A stretch of DNA of 64,000 nt from Bacteroides sp. M10 (GTDB lineage Bacteria; Bacteroidota; Bacteroidia; Bacteroidales; Bacteroidaceae). The stretch lies in NCBI RefSeq assembly GCF_014334015.1, contig NZ_CP060488.1, positions 6,592,501-6,656,500 on the forward strand. Reading direction: 5' to 3'. The number at the start of each line of letters is the position of its first letter. Position 1 is the stretch's first letter. Positions 39,427 to 49,518 of the stretch are shown here, piece after piece. The notes below the pieces were generated by a model that saw only the letters and a list, made by a program, of their open reading frames with translations, was not told the origin of the DNA and did no database searches. Both the position numbers and the translations under genes were made by a program.

Positions 39427-39874
39427 AAATCTAACTTTTTAAAGGGATACATACTGTTTATTTTAAATTTTTCCGGTTTCCTTTCTTATTGGAAATTTGT
39501 CAAAAATCCATTCATTCAAAATTGGTTGGCAATTTGCCTTTTTGCGAATTGGATTGTTTGCTTGTTTTCATGTTTATAAACTTTCAAGCTGTCAAATACT
39601 CAATTTTGCGGATAACCTTTCCTTCAAATTTCCAAACAGCCGGCAAATATAAATCACGAATACGTACCGTTCCAAATATCAGATATTTATGCGGTATTGT
39701 GCCGTATTCTGCACATGGATAACCAACGCCAGTCTGTTTCCATGTTTGCAAATTACCAAGTTGTCAAACTTGATAATAGTAAAACTTACGGTATGAAAGG
39801 ATGGGGAAATAATCAAGACTAATTTCAATCCGTTTTTGACGGATTTTTATGTTCATAGGAACATAGCATGGTGT

Positions 39875-39957
39875 CTTTTGAGTTACTCAAAAGGCAGCGA
39901 GTTACTCGCCGCACCTTGCCCTTGCAGGGAGTAATCGCCCTCCGAAGTCGGGCGATT
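39875..39957. repeat. Cluster of palindromes, candidate oriT/mob relic
   Basis: Three palindromes within 83 bases: CTTTTGAGT-T-ACTCAAAAG (39875-39893), GCGAGT-T-ACTCGC (39897-39909), both sharing the GAGTTACTC core, and AATCGCCC/GGGCGATT (39933-39957) with a 9-base loop. They lie in the 630-base gap (39427-40056) upstream of traA, where conjugative transposons carry their mob genes and oriT. No mob gene remains. Nothing else was recognised in the gap. Confidence 0.55.
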
Positions 39958-40024
39958 GTAAAGAATTGGATAAGGGTGTGAAATAATTGTTCTTGATAGT
40001 AATGCTACTAATCTTCTTTTTCAA

Positions 40025-40032
40025 TATATTTG
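40025..40032 (+). promoter_or_regulatory. -7 element of defence cassette
   Basis: TATATTTG, 24 bases before the regulator gene; no clear -33 TTTG at the standard spacing. Probable promoter for 40057-49451. Confidence 0.5.
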
Positions 40033-40056
40033 CAGTAAATACCAATATGAAGTATT

Positions 40057-40263
40057 ATGAAACAAAATCAAATCAACCGGCTTAAAGTAGTTCTTGTAGA
40101 ACAAGGAAAGACAGGGAAATGGCTATCCGAGCAGTTAAGTAAAGACCCTTCTACTGTTTCTAAATGGTGTTCTAACAAGATACAGCCATCATTGGAGGTT
40201 CTTGATAAGATAGCAATTCTCCTGAATGTTGATAGACGTGAATTGATAAATAAAAGCAAATAA
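40057..40263 (+). CDS. Xre-family regulator of the restriction operon
   Basis: 68 residues, a single helix-turn-helix domain (GKWLSEQLSKDPSTVSKWCS at about 20-39). Small Xre proteins at this position typically act as controllers of restriction-modification genes, delaying or limiting expression. Only four bases separate it from the ISP gene, so the two are cotranscribed. A target operator would be expected near 40025-40056; none was identified. Confidence 0.85.
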   Translation: MKQNQINRLKVVLVEQGKTGKWLSEQLSKDPSTVSKWCSNKIQPSLEVLDKIAILLNVDRRELINKSK

Positions 40264-40267
40264 TTAT

Positions 40268-43200
40268 ATGACATTCAAAAATATACTTGATAAATTCCGC
40301 AAATATGCTTTCTCAGAGAGAGATAAAGGAGATAAGTTTGAGAAATTAATGCAAGCATACTTGCAGACCGACCCTAAATATGCTACTTTTTTTTCAAAGG
40401 TTTGGCTTTGGAACGAATTTCCATTTCGTAAGGATTTTGGTGGTAAGGATACCGGAGTAGATTTGGTTGCTTATACGCATAATGGGGATTATTGGGCTAT
40501 TCAATGTAAGTGTTATGCAGAAAATGCAACAATAGATAAACCTGCGGTGGATTCGTTTCTTTCCACATCGAGCAGAAGTTTTACGGATGAATCGGGCAAT
40601 ACTTCTACCTTTGCTCATCGTCTTTGGATTTCTACTACCAATAATTGGGGTATCAATGCCGAAGAGGCCATCCGTAACCAGCAACCGGCAGTTTCCCGTA
40701 TCGGTTTATTCCATCTGGAAAGTGCTCCTGTCGATTGGTGTAAGTTGGAAGAAGGATTATCGGGTGAAGCATCCCGATTGGTCAAGAAAGAACTTTTCCC
40801 TCATCAAAAAACGGCATTAACTAAAGCTCATCATTATTTTAAGGATAATGACAGGGGAAAGCTAATCATGGCTTGCGGAACAGGCAAAACATTTACATCG
40901 CTAAGAATTGCAGAAAATGAAACAAATGGGAAGGGATTTATCCTATTTTTAGTGCCGTCTATCGCTTTACTCGGGCAAACATTAGAGGAGTGGTATGCTG
41001 AAGCCGACGAACCGATAAAAGCAATATGTATTTGTTCGGATGCTGAAGTTTCAAAGCAGAAAACCAAAAGCGAAGATCTGGATGGATACAGCACGGTGGA
41101 TTTGGCTTTACCTGCTTCAACCGATGTCGAATCTATTATCTGCCAACTCAAAAGCAATTCGCAAAACGATTGTGGGATGACTGTTGTCTTCTCTACTTAT
41201 CAATCCATCGAGGTTATTGCAAAAGCGCAGAAAGCCTACAAGCAGGAAATTGGAGATAAAGCTATATTTGATTTAATTGTTTGCGATGAAGCCCACAGAA
41301 CCACCGGCGTTACATTGGCAAAAGAAGATGAGTCTGCCTTTGTTAAGGTTCATAACAATGATTTTATAGAAGCAAAGAAAAGATTGTATATGACCGCAAC
41401 ACCTCGCCTGTATAGCGATGACAGCAAATCCAAAGCCGCACAAGGGGATGCCATTCTCTGTTCTATGGATGATGAGCGTATTTATGGAGGAGAAATTTAT
41501 CGTATCGGATTTGGCGAAGCTGTCAATAAGGGAATGCTGTCTGATTATAAAGTACTGATCTTGACTGTCAGTGAAAATGATATGCCTGTTGCCGTTCAGA
41601 AAATGGTAGCTAATCCTGAGAATGAAATATCATCGGATGATGTATCAAAGCTGATAGGTTGTATCAATGCGCTTTCCAAACAGATTTTAGGGGATGCCGG
41701 TATCATAAAAGACAGTGATCCTGAACCTATGAAGCGTGCGGTAGCTTTCTGCCCAAATATACAGGCTTCAAAAAAGATAACAAATACGTTTAATTCAACT
41801 CTGGAATCTTATTATTCGGAGTTATCCGAAGAGCAAAAAGATAAGATTGTAGCTGTCGCCTCCGATCATATTGACGGAACAATGGCAGCTACTATACGCC
41901 AAGAAAAACTGTCGTGGCTTAAAAGTGTGCCTGAAGATGAAAAGGAGTGCCGTGTATTGACGAATGTTCGCTGTTTGAGTGAAGGAGTAGACGTTCCATC
42001 TCTTGATGCGGTCTTGTTTTTGTCGGCACGAAATTCGCAAGTCGATGTCGTCCAATCGGTAGGACGTGTAATGCGAAAATCGCCGGGAAAGAAATACGGA
42101 TATATCATTATTCCGGTGGTAGTGCCTGCCGATGTTGCTCCAGAAAAAGCATTGAACGACAATGCTCGTTATGCGGTAGTCTGGACGGTATTGAATGCCT
42201 TGCGTGCTCACGATGACCGTTTCAATGCCACAGTCAATAAACTGGAACTGAACCGAAAGAAGCCCGAACAGATTGTCGTAGGTCGCCCCGATTATACCGG
42301 TAGCAGTAATAAGGAAGAATATTCTTCAGAAAAAGGCTCCGAATTAAATCGGCAACTGACCATTCAGTTCGAGCAATTGCAAAGTATCCTTTTTGCCCGA
42401 ATGGTTCAGAAAGTAGGCGATAAACGCTATTGGGAACAATGGGCAAAGGATGTAGCAGAAATTGCAGAACGCAATATCGAACGCATCAAACGATTGATTG
42501 AACACGATAAAGAACATCGCTGGGCTTTTGAGCAGTTTATGGACGGATTGCATAAAAACATAAATCCGTTCATCACTGACGATGAAGCAATAGAGATGCT
42601 TTCACAGCATATTATTACCCAGCCGGTTTTTGAAGCTCTTTTCGATGGATATTCGTTCGTAAAGAACAATCCGATTTCTCAATCCATGCAAGCCATTCTG
42701 GATTTGCTCGAGAGTGATGTTGTGAATAAAGATACCGAAATACTGGAAAAGTTTTATGATTCGGTCCGTACCCGTGCGGATAAAATAGACAATGCAGAAG
42801 GAAAGCAAAAGGTAATCATTGAACTCTACGATAAGTTTTTCAAAACCGCTTTCCCGAAGATGGTTGAGAGACTAGGTATTGTTTACACTCCGGTAGAGGT
42901 AGTCGATTTCATCATTCATTCGGTGGATGCGGTATTGCGGAAAGAGTTCAACCGATCTTTATCAGATGAAAATATACATATTCTTGATCCCTTTACAGGA
43001 ACAGGAACTTTCATCACCCGATTACTTCAAAGCGGATTAATCTCTACCGAAGACTTGGAACATAAATACAGCAAGGAAATACATGCGAACGAACTTGTAT
43101 TGCTGGCATACTATATTGCAGCCGTAAACATTGAAAATACATTCCACGACCTAATGAAAGGCCAATCAGAATACAAGGAGTTCAACGGTATATGCCTCAC

Positions 43201-45166
43201 TGATACTTTCCAATTGGGCGAAAGCGATGCAAGCGAGAAGCTGTTTTCTGAAATGTTCCCTCAAAACTCGGAACGTGTCATCGAGCAAAAGAAAGCTCCT
43301 CTGCGTGTTATTATGGGTAATCCGCCATACTCTATTGGGCAGAAGTCGGCTAACGACAATGCACAAAATCAAAGTTATGCAAAGTTGGATGCAAAAATTG
43401 CGAGTACTTATGCGAAAGGAAGCAGTGCTACATCGGTTAAAGCTCTTTATGATAGTTACATAAAAGCTTTCCGCTGGAGCACAGACCGTCTCGATCCGAA
43501 AAACGGTGGTATTATAGCTTTTGTCTCAAATGGAGCTTGGATAGATGGAAATGGCATGGATAGTTTCCGTAAATGTTTGGAAAAGGATTTTTCTACCATT
43601 TATGTGTTTAATTTGCGGGGAAATCAGCGCACCAGCGGTGAATTATCCAGACGAGAAGGTGGTAAAATTTTCGGTTCAGGTTCTCGCACACCGATTGCTA
43701 TAACGTTACTTGTAAAAAAAACCAAAGCAGATGAAACTCCTGCTACAATATATTATCACGACATCGGCGATTACCTGAGTCGTGAAGATAAATTGGCTAT
43801 TCTCCGGAAATTCGGTTCGATTGAACATATAGAATGGCAACAGTTGAGCCCCAATAAACATGGCGATTGGCTTAATCAGCGCAATGATGCTTTTGAAAAT
43901 TTCATTCCGCTTGCTCCTGAAAAGAAATTTGATTTAAGCACCAAATCAGTGTTTACCACTTACTCATTGGGATTAGCCACAGGAAGAGACGCTTGGGTTT
44001 ATAATTTTTCTAAAAAACAATCAATGTTGACAGTGGAAAAGATGATTCATTTTTATAATGAACAAGTATCATCATTTCATCTAGCTAAAAACAAAAGTGA
44101 AAACATTTCAATAGATTCATATATTAATTTAGATCCAACAAAATTTAGTTGGAATAGGAATCAAAAAGAAGACCTACAAAAAGGGAAGATGCATAAATAT
44201 TATCCTGAAAATTTTACAATAGGTTTTTACAGACCATTCTGTAAGAACAATTTGTATTTCGACAAGGATTTTAATGCAATGCTTTATATGAATAAGAGGC
44301 TATTTCCTTATCCCGAAGCGGAAAACAAAGTAATATGCCTGTCTGGTATTGGTGCGAGCAAAGATTTCTCTGCATTAATTACTGATGCGATACCTGATTT
44401 GCAAGTAATGTTCAATGGACAATGTTTCCCAATGTATCACTATGAGGAACGTAAAATTGAGAGTAAAACTTTGTTTGATGATGCCGAGGATACCATTCAG
44501 AATAATTATATTCGTCGTGATGCCATCTCCGATTTCATTTTAGAACGTTGTCGCAAAGCCTACGGTCCATATGTGGGCAAAGAAGATATTTTTTACTATG
44601 TTTACGGCATTCTGCACAGCACGGAATATCGTACATCCTTTGCCGCCGACCTTAAAAAAATGTTGCCCCGTATTCCATTAGTGGATGAAGCCCGTGATTT
44701 TTGGAGTTTCAGCAAAGCAGGAAGAACCTTAGCGGAATTGCATTTGAACTATGAGAACCGTCCTTCGGCAACTGGAGTCATTGTGACCTATAATACCATT
44801 CCGCAGAGCGAAATAGAAAAAGCAATGCAATCAGGCGAGATTGAGACAATCAATTATCAAGTTGAAAAGATGCGCTTTCCCTCCAAAACAGATAAAAGCA
44901 AAATTATATACAACAGCCAAATAACGATTGAAAATATACCGGCCACAGCTTATGAATACGTAGTAAATGGCAAAAGTGCCATCGAATGGATCATGGAGCG
45001 TTATGCCATCACTACCCATAAAGATAGCGGCATCACCAACAATCCCAACGATTGGGCAACGGAGCACAATAATCCCCACTATATTCTGGATTTATTGCTT
45101 TCTGTTATTTCGTTAAGCATGGAGACGGTGGAGATAGTAAATGGATTACCGAAATTAACCTTTTAA
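40268..45166 (+). CDS. Type ISP restriction-modification enzyme
   Basis: 1632-residue single-polypeptide restriction-modification enzyme, as in LlaGI/LlaBIII. In order: Mrr-like PD-(D/E)xK nuclease (Asp65, Gln79-Cys-Lys81); SF2 translocase with ACGTGKT (202-208), DEAH (340-343), MTATP (375-379) and QSVGRVMRKS (596 on); helical coupler (about 720-870); N6-adenine methyltransferase with DPFTGTGTF (907-915) and NPPY (1018-1021); a C-terminal target-recognition domain (about 1250-1600). It methylates one strand of an asymmetric site and cleaves after translocation. All catalytic motifs are intact. The next gene starts directly after the stop codon, implying a linked function. Confidence 0.93.
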   Translation: MTFKNILDKFRKYAFSERDKGDKFEKLMQAYLQTDPKYATFFSKVWLWNEFPFRKDFGGKDTGVDLVAYTHNGDYWAIQCKCYAENATIDKPAVDSFLSTSSRSFTDESGNTSTFAHRLWISTTNNWGINAEEAIRNQQPAVSRIGLFHLESAPVDWCKLEEGLSGEASRLVKKELFPHQKTALTKAHHYFKDNDRGKLIMACGTGKTFTSLRIAENETNGKGFILFLVPSIALLGQTLEEWYAEADEPIKAICICSDAEVSKQKTKSEDLDGYSTVDLALPASTDVESIICQLKSNSQNDCGMTVVFSTYQSIEVIAKAQKAYKQEIGDKAIFDLIVCDEAHRTTGVTLAKEDESAFVKVHNNDFIEAKKRLYMTATPRLYSDDSKSKAAQGDAILCSMDDERIYGGEIYRIGFGEAVNKGMLSDYKVLILTVSENDMPVAVQKMVANPENEISSDDVSKLIGCINALSKQILGDAGIIKDSDPEPMKRAVAFCPNIQASKKITNTFNSTLESYYSELSEEQKDKIVAVASDHIDGTMAATIRQEKLSWLKSVPEDEKECRVLTNVRCLSEGVDVPSLDAVLFLSARNSQVDVVQSVGRVMRKSPGKKYGYIIIPVVVPADVAPEKALNDNARYAVVWTVLNALRAHDDRFNATVNKLELNRKKPEQIVVGRPDYTGSSNKEEYSSEKGSELNRQLTIQFEQLQSILFARMVQKVGDKRYWEQWAKDVAEIAERNIERIKRLIEHDKEHRWAFEQFMDGLHKNINPFITDDEAIEMLSQHIITQPVFEALFDGYSFVKNNPISQSMQAILDLLESDVVNKDTEILEKFYDSVRTRADKIDNAEGKQKVIIELYDKFFKTAFPKMVERLGIVYTPVEVVDFIIHSVDAVLRKEFNRSLSDENIHILDPFTGTGTFITRLLQSGLISTEDLEHKYSKEIHANELVLLAYYIAAVNIENTFHDLMKGQSEYKEFNGICLTDTFQLGESDASEKLFSEMFPQNSERVIEQKKAPLRVIMGNPPYSIGQKSANDNAQNQSYAKLDAKIASTYAKGSSATSVKALYDSYIKAFRWSTDRLDPKNGGIIAFVSNGAWIDGNGMDSFRKCLEKDFSTIYVFNLRGNQRTSGELSRREGGKIFGSGSRTPIAITLLVKKTKADETPATIYYHDIGDYLSREDKLAILRKFGSIEHIEWQQLSPNKHGDWLNQRNDAFENFIPLAPEKKFDLSTKSVFTTYSLGLATGRDAWVYNFSKKQSMLTVEKMIHFYNEQVSSFHLAKNKSENISIDSYINLDPTKFSWNRNQKEDLQKGKMHKYYPENFTIGFYRPFCKNNLYFDKDFNAMLYMNKRLFPYPEAENKVICLSGIGASKDFSALITDAIPDLQVMFNGQCFPMYHYEERKIESKTLFDDAEDTIQNNYIRRDAISDFILERCRKAYGPYVGKEDIFYYVYGILHSTEYRTSFAADLKKMLPRIPLVDEARDFWSFSKAGRTLAELHLNYENRPSATGVIVTYNTIPQSEIEKAMQSGEIETINYQVEKMRFPSKTDKSKIIYNSQITIENIPATAYEYVVNGKSAIEWIMERYAITTHKDSGITNNPNDWATEHNNPHYILDLLLSVISLSMETVEIVNGLPKLTF

Positions 45167-47998
45167 ATGTCTGATAAGATGGAACATAAATACAATAAAG
45201 GCTCTGAGTGGCGTAAATGGGATTTGCACATACATACGCCATATTCTATTTATCAAAACTATGGCGGAACCGGTTCGTTTGATAAATTTATAGATGCACT
45301 TGAACGATTACCCAAAGATGTAAAGGTTATTGGCATTACAGACTATTATTTCATCGATGGATATGAAAAAGTAATGGAGTATCGACAAAAGGGGAGGCTT
45401 TCTAATATTGATAAAATTTTTCCCATATTGGAGTTTAGAATTGATACCTTTGGAAGTGGCAACGAGAATAAACTGCAAAAGATCAATTTACATATCCTTT
45501 TTGATATTGATGAAGATAATTTAAAAGAGGAAATCAAGAAGATTCGAGAGGAATTTATTTCACAAATTCCAATATCTTCTATAGATAAACATAAAACAAA
45601 AATGTTATCTGTTAATAATCTTACAACTGAAGGAGGCAATGATTTACAAAAGGGATTTAGCGATTTAGTTCCACCGACGGCTAAAGTTTTTGAGTTGTTA
45701 AATTGTGAGACATGGAAGAATAAAACATTTACATTTTTGGGCTATAAAGAATGGTCTAATTTAGAAAAAAACAATCAACTAAAGCCGTTAAAAGAAGACC
45801 TTTACAATAGAGTTAATGCCTTTTTATCAGCGACTCAAAGAGAAACTTTCTTGAATTGCCAAAAATGGCTTAATGAATATGGAAATAAAAAGCTTCTCCA
45901 TTCTGGAGATATTCATGATTTTTCTTTTTTAGATACTGCAAACACCAATGAGAATGGTGATATTATTCAATCGACTAATTATTATTGCGATACATGGATT
46001 AAAGCAGACACTACCTTTGACGGTTTGAAACAGATTATATGCGAGCCTGAAGATCGAGTAAAAATTCAGATTGACCATCCAGATGATAAGAAGGGCTATA
46101 ATATCATTGAGAAAATTAAATTTGTAGATACTTCCGGGCAAGATAAATTTCCATGTGAGGAGATTGGTTTGAGCAGTGGACTCAATGCAATTATTGGAGG
46201 TAAATCATCTGGAAAATCATTGTTACTTCACTTGATAGCTTCAGAAATGGGCAATAAAACAGACATAAAGAACTATGAACAAGTAATTAAAAATACATCA
46301 ATAGAGATATATTATAAAGATGATCCTACCCGAAAGAGAACAAAAGATGATGCTCGTATAATAGAATTTTTACCGCAATTGCATATAGAAAATCTTGTTC
46401 GAAATCAGGAATATAAAAATACGACTTATCGTTCTTTGAACGAATTTATAGAGAATCTAATAAAGCAAGATGAACGTATTAAAGCTATTTTTGAAGAATC
46501 GAATAATATAATCACAGAAGCAATCTCTAATATCGAATCTGCCATAACTGAATGGGGTAAATTAGATACCCAACTAAATACTGCAAAAGAAGAGAGAACT
46601 AAATTGGGAGATAAGAAAGCTATTGAGAATGAGATTGACAGGATTATAGGAGAAATAAACGAATTAACTAAAAATGCAGGCTGGACTCCTGAGGAAAAAA
46701 CGCTATATGATAAACTAATAGCTGATAATCAAACACAAGAAGTAAAAAAGAAAGCATTAGAACAAACAAACGAAGAGTATAGTCGTTTAGAGAACTACAT
46801 TATTAATCAAATAAATAATGATATATGCAGCGCAATTAGATTTACAAGTGAAAATGAAGCTGTTAATGGAGTATTTACAGGTTTTAAGGACCTACTAAAT
46901 AAGTCACTTGCTGAAATAATAACATCTTCATCTGCGCAAATAAAAGAAAAAATTCAAAAAAATATCGAATTGATTGATGCTATAACAGCAAATATTACGG
47001 CGAATACGGATGCATTGAAACCATTAATGGAGAAAAATGCAATACAAACTGAAGTTGTAAAATTAGAGCAGTTAAAAAAGGAAGAAGAAAAACGGCTCAC
47101 AACAATAGCAGAGAAGGATCAACAGATAAAACAATTCAGAGAAAGCATTGCGAATCTAAACTTTGTAACAAATAGTAAAGCAATAGAAAATTCGTATTAT
47201 AACCTATCGGACTTACTGAATGCTGCTATTGCAGATAAGTGGAGTATAGAAACGACTAAATTGGATATACGGGCTAAGACCGTATTTAATAATACTGTGT
47301 TTGTTAATTCAATTAGCGATATAATAAATATGAAAAGCTATCTGAGTAATCAATTTGGAGCTGACATATTTAATACTAATGAGTATGAGTACAGAAAAGA
47401 AAACCATTGTGAGAAAATTGCCAAATTAGTTCAATTTGCAATAAAAGAAGACGAACGATTTTTAAATTTCAAACAAGGTAAAACTACCAAGGAGTTTTTG
47501 CTTGCCATTCTCAAAAACTGTTTTGCTATAGAATACGATATAAAGAAAGGCTCGGATAGTATTCATACAATGTCAGAAGGCAAAAAGGGGATCGTAATAT
47601 TACAGTTGTATTTAAGTCTCAGTCAGGCGGACTGTCCAATTTTAATTGATCAACCGGAAGATAATTTGGATAACAGAACTGTTTATCAGGATCTAAACGA
47701 TTACATTAAACAATGTAAACGTAAAAGGCAAATTATTATGGTTTCTCATAATGCTAATTTAGTTGTAAATACAGATGCTGAAAATATAATCGTTGCAAAT
47801 CAAGCAGGAGAAAATGGATCTGAAAACAGGAAATATAGATTCGAATATGTAAATGGATCATTAGAGAATACATTTACAAATAGTAAAGAGACTGCAATCT
47901 TATATAAACAAGGAATAAGAGAACATGTCTGTGAGATATTAGAGGGTGGAGTTGATGCTTTCAAGAAGCGAGAGGATAAATATCACATTAAGAATTAG
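45167..47998 (+). CDS. PHP-domain SMC-like ATPase (TrlF type)
   Basis: 943 residues. N-terminal PHP phosphoesterase (about 15-280): HIH (21-23), ITDYYFIDGY (a TDH variant), NLHILFD, HSGDIHDFSF. Then an SMC/RecN-like ATPase: Walker A GGKSSGKS (344-351), coiled coils (about 435-720), signature region MSEGKKGIVILQLYLSLS, Walker B PILIDQPEDN (824-833) and SHNANL. Start abuts the ISP stop. Related PHP-ATPases occur near restriction systems; an ATPase-gated nuclease or phosphatase role, similar in architecture to RloC/PrrC companions of type I systems, is an inference. Confidence 0.85.
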   Translation: MSDKMEHKYNKGSEWRKWDLHIHTPYSIYQNYGGTGSFDKFIDALERLPKDVKVIGITDYYFIDGYEKVMEYRQKGRLSNIDKIFPILEFRIDTFGSGNENKLQKINLHILFDIDEDNLKEEIKKIREEFISQIPISSIDKHKTKMLSVNNLTTEGGNDLQKGFSDLVPPTAKVFELLNCETWKNKTFTFLGYKEWSNLEKNNQLKPLKEDLYNRVNAFLSATQRETFLNCQKWLNEYGNKKLLHSGDIHDFSFLDTANTNENGDIIQSTNYYCDTWIKADTTFDGLKQIICEPEDRVKIQIDHPDDKKGYNIIEKIKFVDTSGQDKFPCEEIGLSSGLNAIIGGKSSGKSLLLHLIASEMGNKTDIKNYEQVIKNTSIEIYYKDDPTRKRTKDDARIIEFLPQLHIENLVRNQEYKNTTYRSLNEFIENLIKQDERIKAIFEESNNIITEAISNIESAITEWGKLDTQLNTAKEERTKLGDKKAIENEIDRIIGEINELTKNAGWTPEEKTLYDKLIADNQTQEVKKKALEQTNEEYSRLENYIINQINNDICSAIRFTSENEAVNGVFTGFKDLLNKSLAEIITSSSAQIKEKIQKNIELIDAITANITANTDALKPLMEKNAIQTEVVKLEQLKKEEEKRLTTIAEKDQQIKQFRESIANLNFVTNSKAIENSYYNLSDLLNAAIADKWSIETTKLDIRAKTVFNNTVFVNSISDIINMKSYLSNQFGADIFNTNEYEYRKENHCEKIAKLVQFAIKEDERFLNFKQGKTTKEFLLAILKNCFAIEYDIKKGSDSIHTMSEGKKGIVILQLYLSLSQADCPILIDQPEDNLDNRTVYQDLNDYIKQCKRKRQIIMVSHNANLVVNTDAENIIVANQAGENGSENRKYRFEYVNGSLENTFTNSKETAILYKQGIREHVCEILEGGVDAFKKREDKYHIKN

Positions 47999-48000
47999 CC

Positions 48001-48333
48001 ATGAAGATAATCCATACCGCAAATTGGCATTTAGGGCAGACGTTTTTTGAATATGACCGTAAAGGTGAACATTCTCTATTTTTGACGTGGCTTCGAGAGC
48101 AAGTGAAAGTTCACGAGGTGGATGTGTTGTTTATTGCCGGAAATTATGACTCGGAAGCTCAGCTCAAAGCTCTCAATTCACTTTTGGAGTCGATGAATGT
48201 CACTATGTGGGGGATTGTCAAGCGTACCGAAGAGGGTAATATTGATTTCGACCATTTGATTGTACCACTCGGTAAAAGAGAGTATTCATACTTCGTGAGC
48301 CGTTACGGCTTACAGAGATGTTATCAGAAATAA
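48001..48333 (+). CDS. Miniature SbcD-like protein, catalytic residues lost
   Basis: 110 residues, compared with about 400 for SbcD. The start MKIIHTANWHLGQTFFEYDR matches the SbcD N-terminus, except that the metal ligand Asp8 is Asn. After VDVL it jumps to IAGNYDSEAQLKAL, aligning with the GNHD motif (His changed to Tyr), with about 50 residues including GDxxD missing. It continues to VPLGKREYSYFVSRY and stops. All metal-binding residues are therefore changed. It starts 2 bases after the ATPase stop and is probably translated. Either a degraded relic or a captured SbcD mimic. Confidence 0.72.
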   Translation: MKIIHTANWHLGQTFFEYDRKGEHSLFLTWLREQVKVHEVDVLFIAGNYDSEAQLKALNSLLESMNVTMWGIVKRTEEGNIDFDHLIVPLGKREYSYFVSRYGLQRCYQK

Positions 48334-48413
48334 ATCAACTCTTCGTTGGTGAGGTGTGGAACTTTACCGTTTTGAAGAAAATATAATAGATTAGCATTGA
48401 AAGGATTAATGAT

Positions 48414-49451
48414 ATGACAAAAGAAATAATTATAAACGATAGCGAGTACGCTCAAATATTGCAGCAGGCGGTTTCTGAGATTCAGACTGCTCGTGCCACC
48501 ATTGCCCGGCAAGTAAACACTACCGTCAATTCTGTATATTGGAATATCGGGAAGTTACTCTTTGATAGAAACTTAGAGAGTGGATATGGTAGTGGCGTAG
48601 TTAAACGATTATCGGTGGATTTGAAAGAACAGTTTCCGGATATGGGATTGTCTCCTCGTAATCTATGGGATATGAAGCGTTTTTATGAAAGATATAAAAC
48701 TTGCGATTCAAAACTGCGACAAGCTGTCGCAGTTTTACCTTGGGGACATAATTTATTATTGATAAACAAGATAGATGACAATAATGCTGTGAAATTTTAT
48801 GCAGAAGAGTGCTTGCAGAAAGGTTGGTCGAGAGATATGTTACTCAATGCAATAAAGATGGATACCTATGCAGTTCGTCAGACACAAATCAAAACGAATA
48901 ATTTTGATTCAGTCTTACCTGTGGCACAAGCCAACTATGCGAATGAGGTCTTTAAAAGCTCATATAACTTAGGATTTCTTGGAATAACAGAACCTGTTAA
49001 AGAATTGGAATTAGAGAAGCGGTTGGTTGCTAAAATCAGATCGTTTATACTGGAATTAGGCAAAGGATTTTCTTTTATTGGCAACCAATACCGTCTGGAG
49101 TATAACAACAAGGAATATGCGGTGGATATGCTCTTCTTTCATAGGGGCTTGCGCTCGCTCGTTGCTATCGAATTGAAGATCGGTGCTTTTAAGGCAGAAT
49201 ATGTTGGCAAAATGAATCTCTACCTTTCGTTGCTTGACCGATTGGAAAAAGGAGAGAATGAGAACCCATCAATTGGTATCATTCTTTGCGCTGATAAGGA
49301 TCACTTAGATGTAGAGATCGCTTTGCAAGATATAAACAAGCCTATCGGGGTAGCTGAGTATCAATTACTGTTACCCAAAGACGAACTTCAGGCGTTGCTT
49401 ATTCAAGAGATTAATTCTATTGAAGAAAACACAGATTCAGAAAGGGAGTAA
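48414..49451 (+). CDS. DUF1016 (YhcG-like) PD-(D/E)xK nuclease protein
   Basis: 345 residues. N-terminal DUF1016_N helical domain (about 10-160: SVYWNIGKLLFDR, PSVLSPRNLWDMKRFY-like SPRNLWDMKRFYERY, LPWGHNLLL) and C-terminal PD-(D/E)xK domain (about 195-330) with Asp238 and Glu253-Leu-Lys255 as expected catalytic residues. YhcG-like proteins are common in defence islands and near type I restriction genes. Eighty bases separate it from the mini-SbcD gene; it has a good ATG and probably shares the cassette's transcript. Ends before an IS. Confidence 0.9.
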   Translation: MTKEIIINDSEYAQILQQAVSEIQTARATIARQVNTTVNSVYWNIGKLLFDRNLESGYGSGVVKRLSVDLKEQFPDMGLSPRNLWDMKRFYERYKTCDSKLRQAVAVLPWGHNLLLINKIDDNNAVKFYAEECLQKGWSRDMLLNAIKMDTYAVRQTQIKTNNFDSVLPVAQANYANEVFKSSYNLGFLGITEPVKELELEKRLVAKIRSFILELGKGFSFIGNQYRLEYNNKEYAVDMLFFHRGLRSLVAIELKIGAFKAEYVGKMNLYLSLLDRLEKGENENPSIGIILCADKDHLDVEIALQDINKPIGVAEYQLLLPKDELQALLIQEINSIEENTDSERE

Positions 49452-49518
49452 CAACATTTATTTTGCTACTCCATCTGCAATTTATCTTCATCGAGTTCGG
49501 ACGACGAAGCAATAAAGA

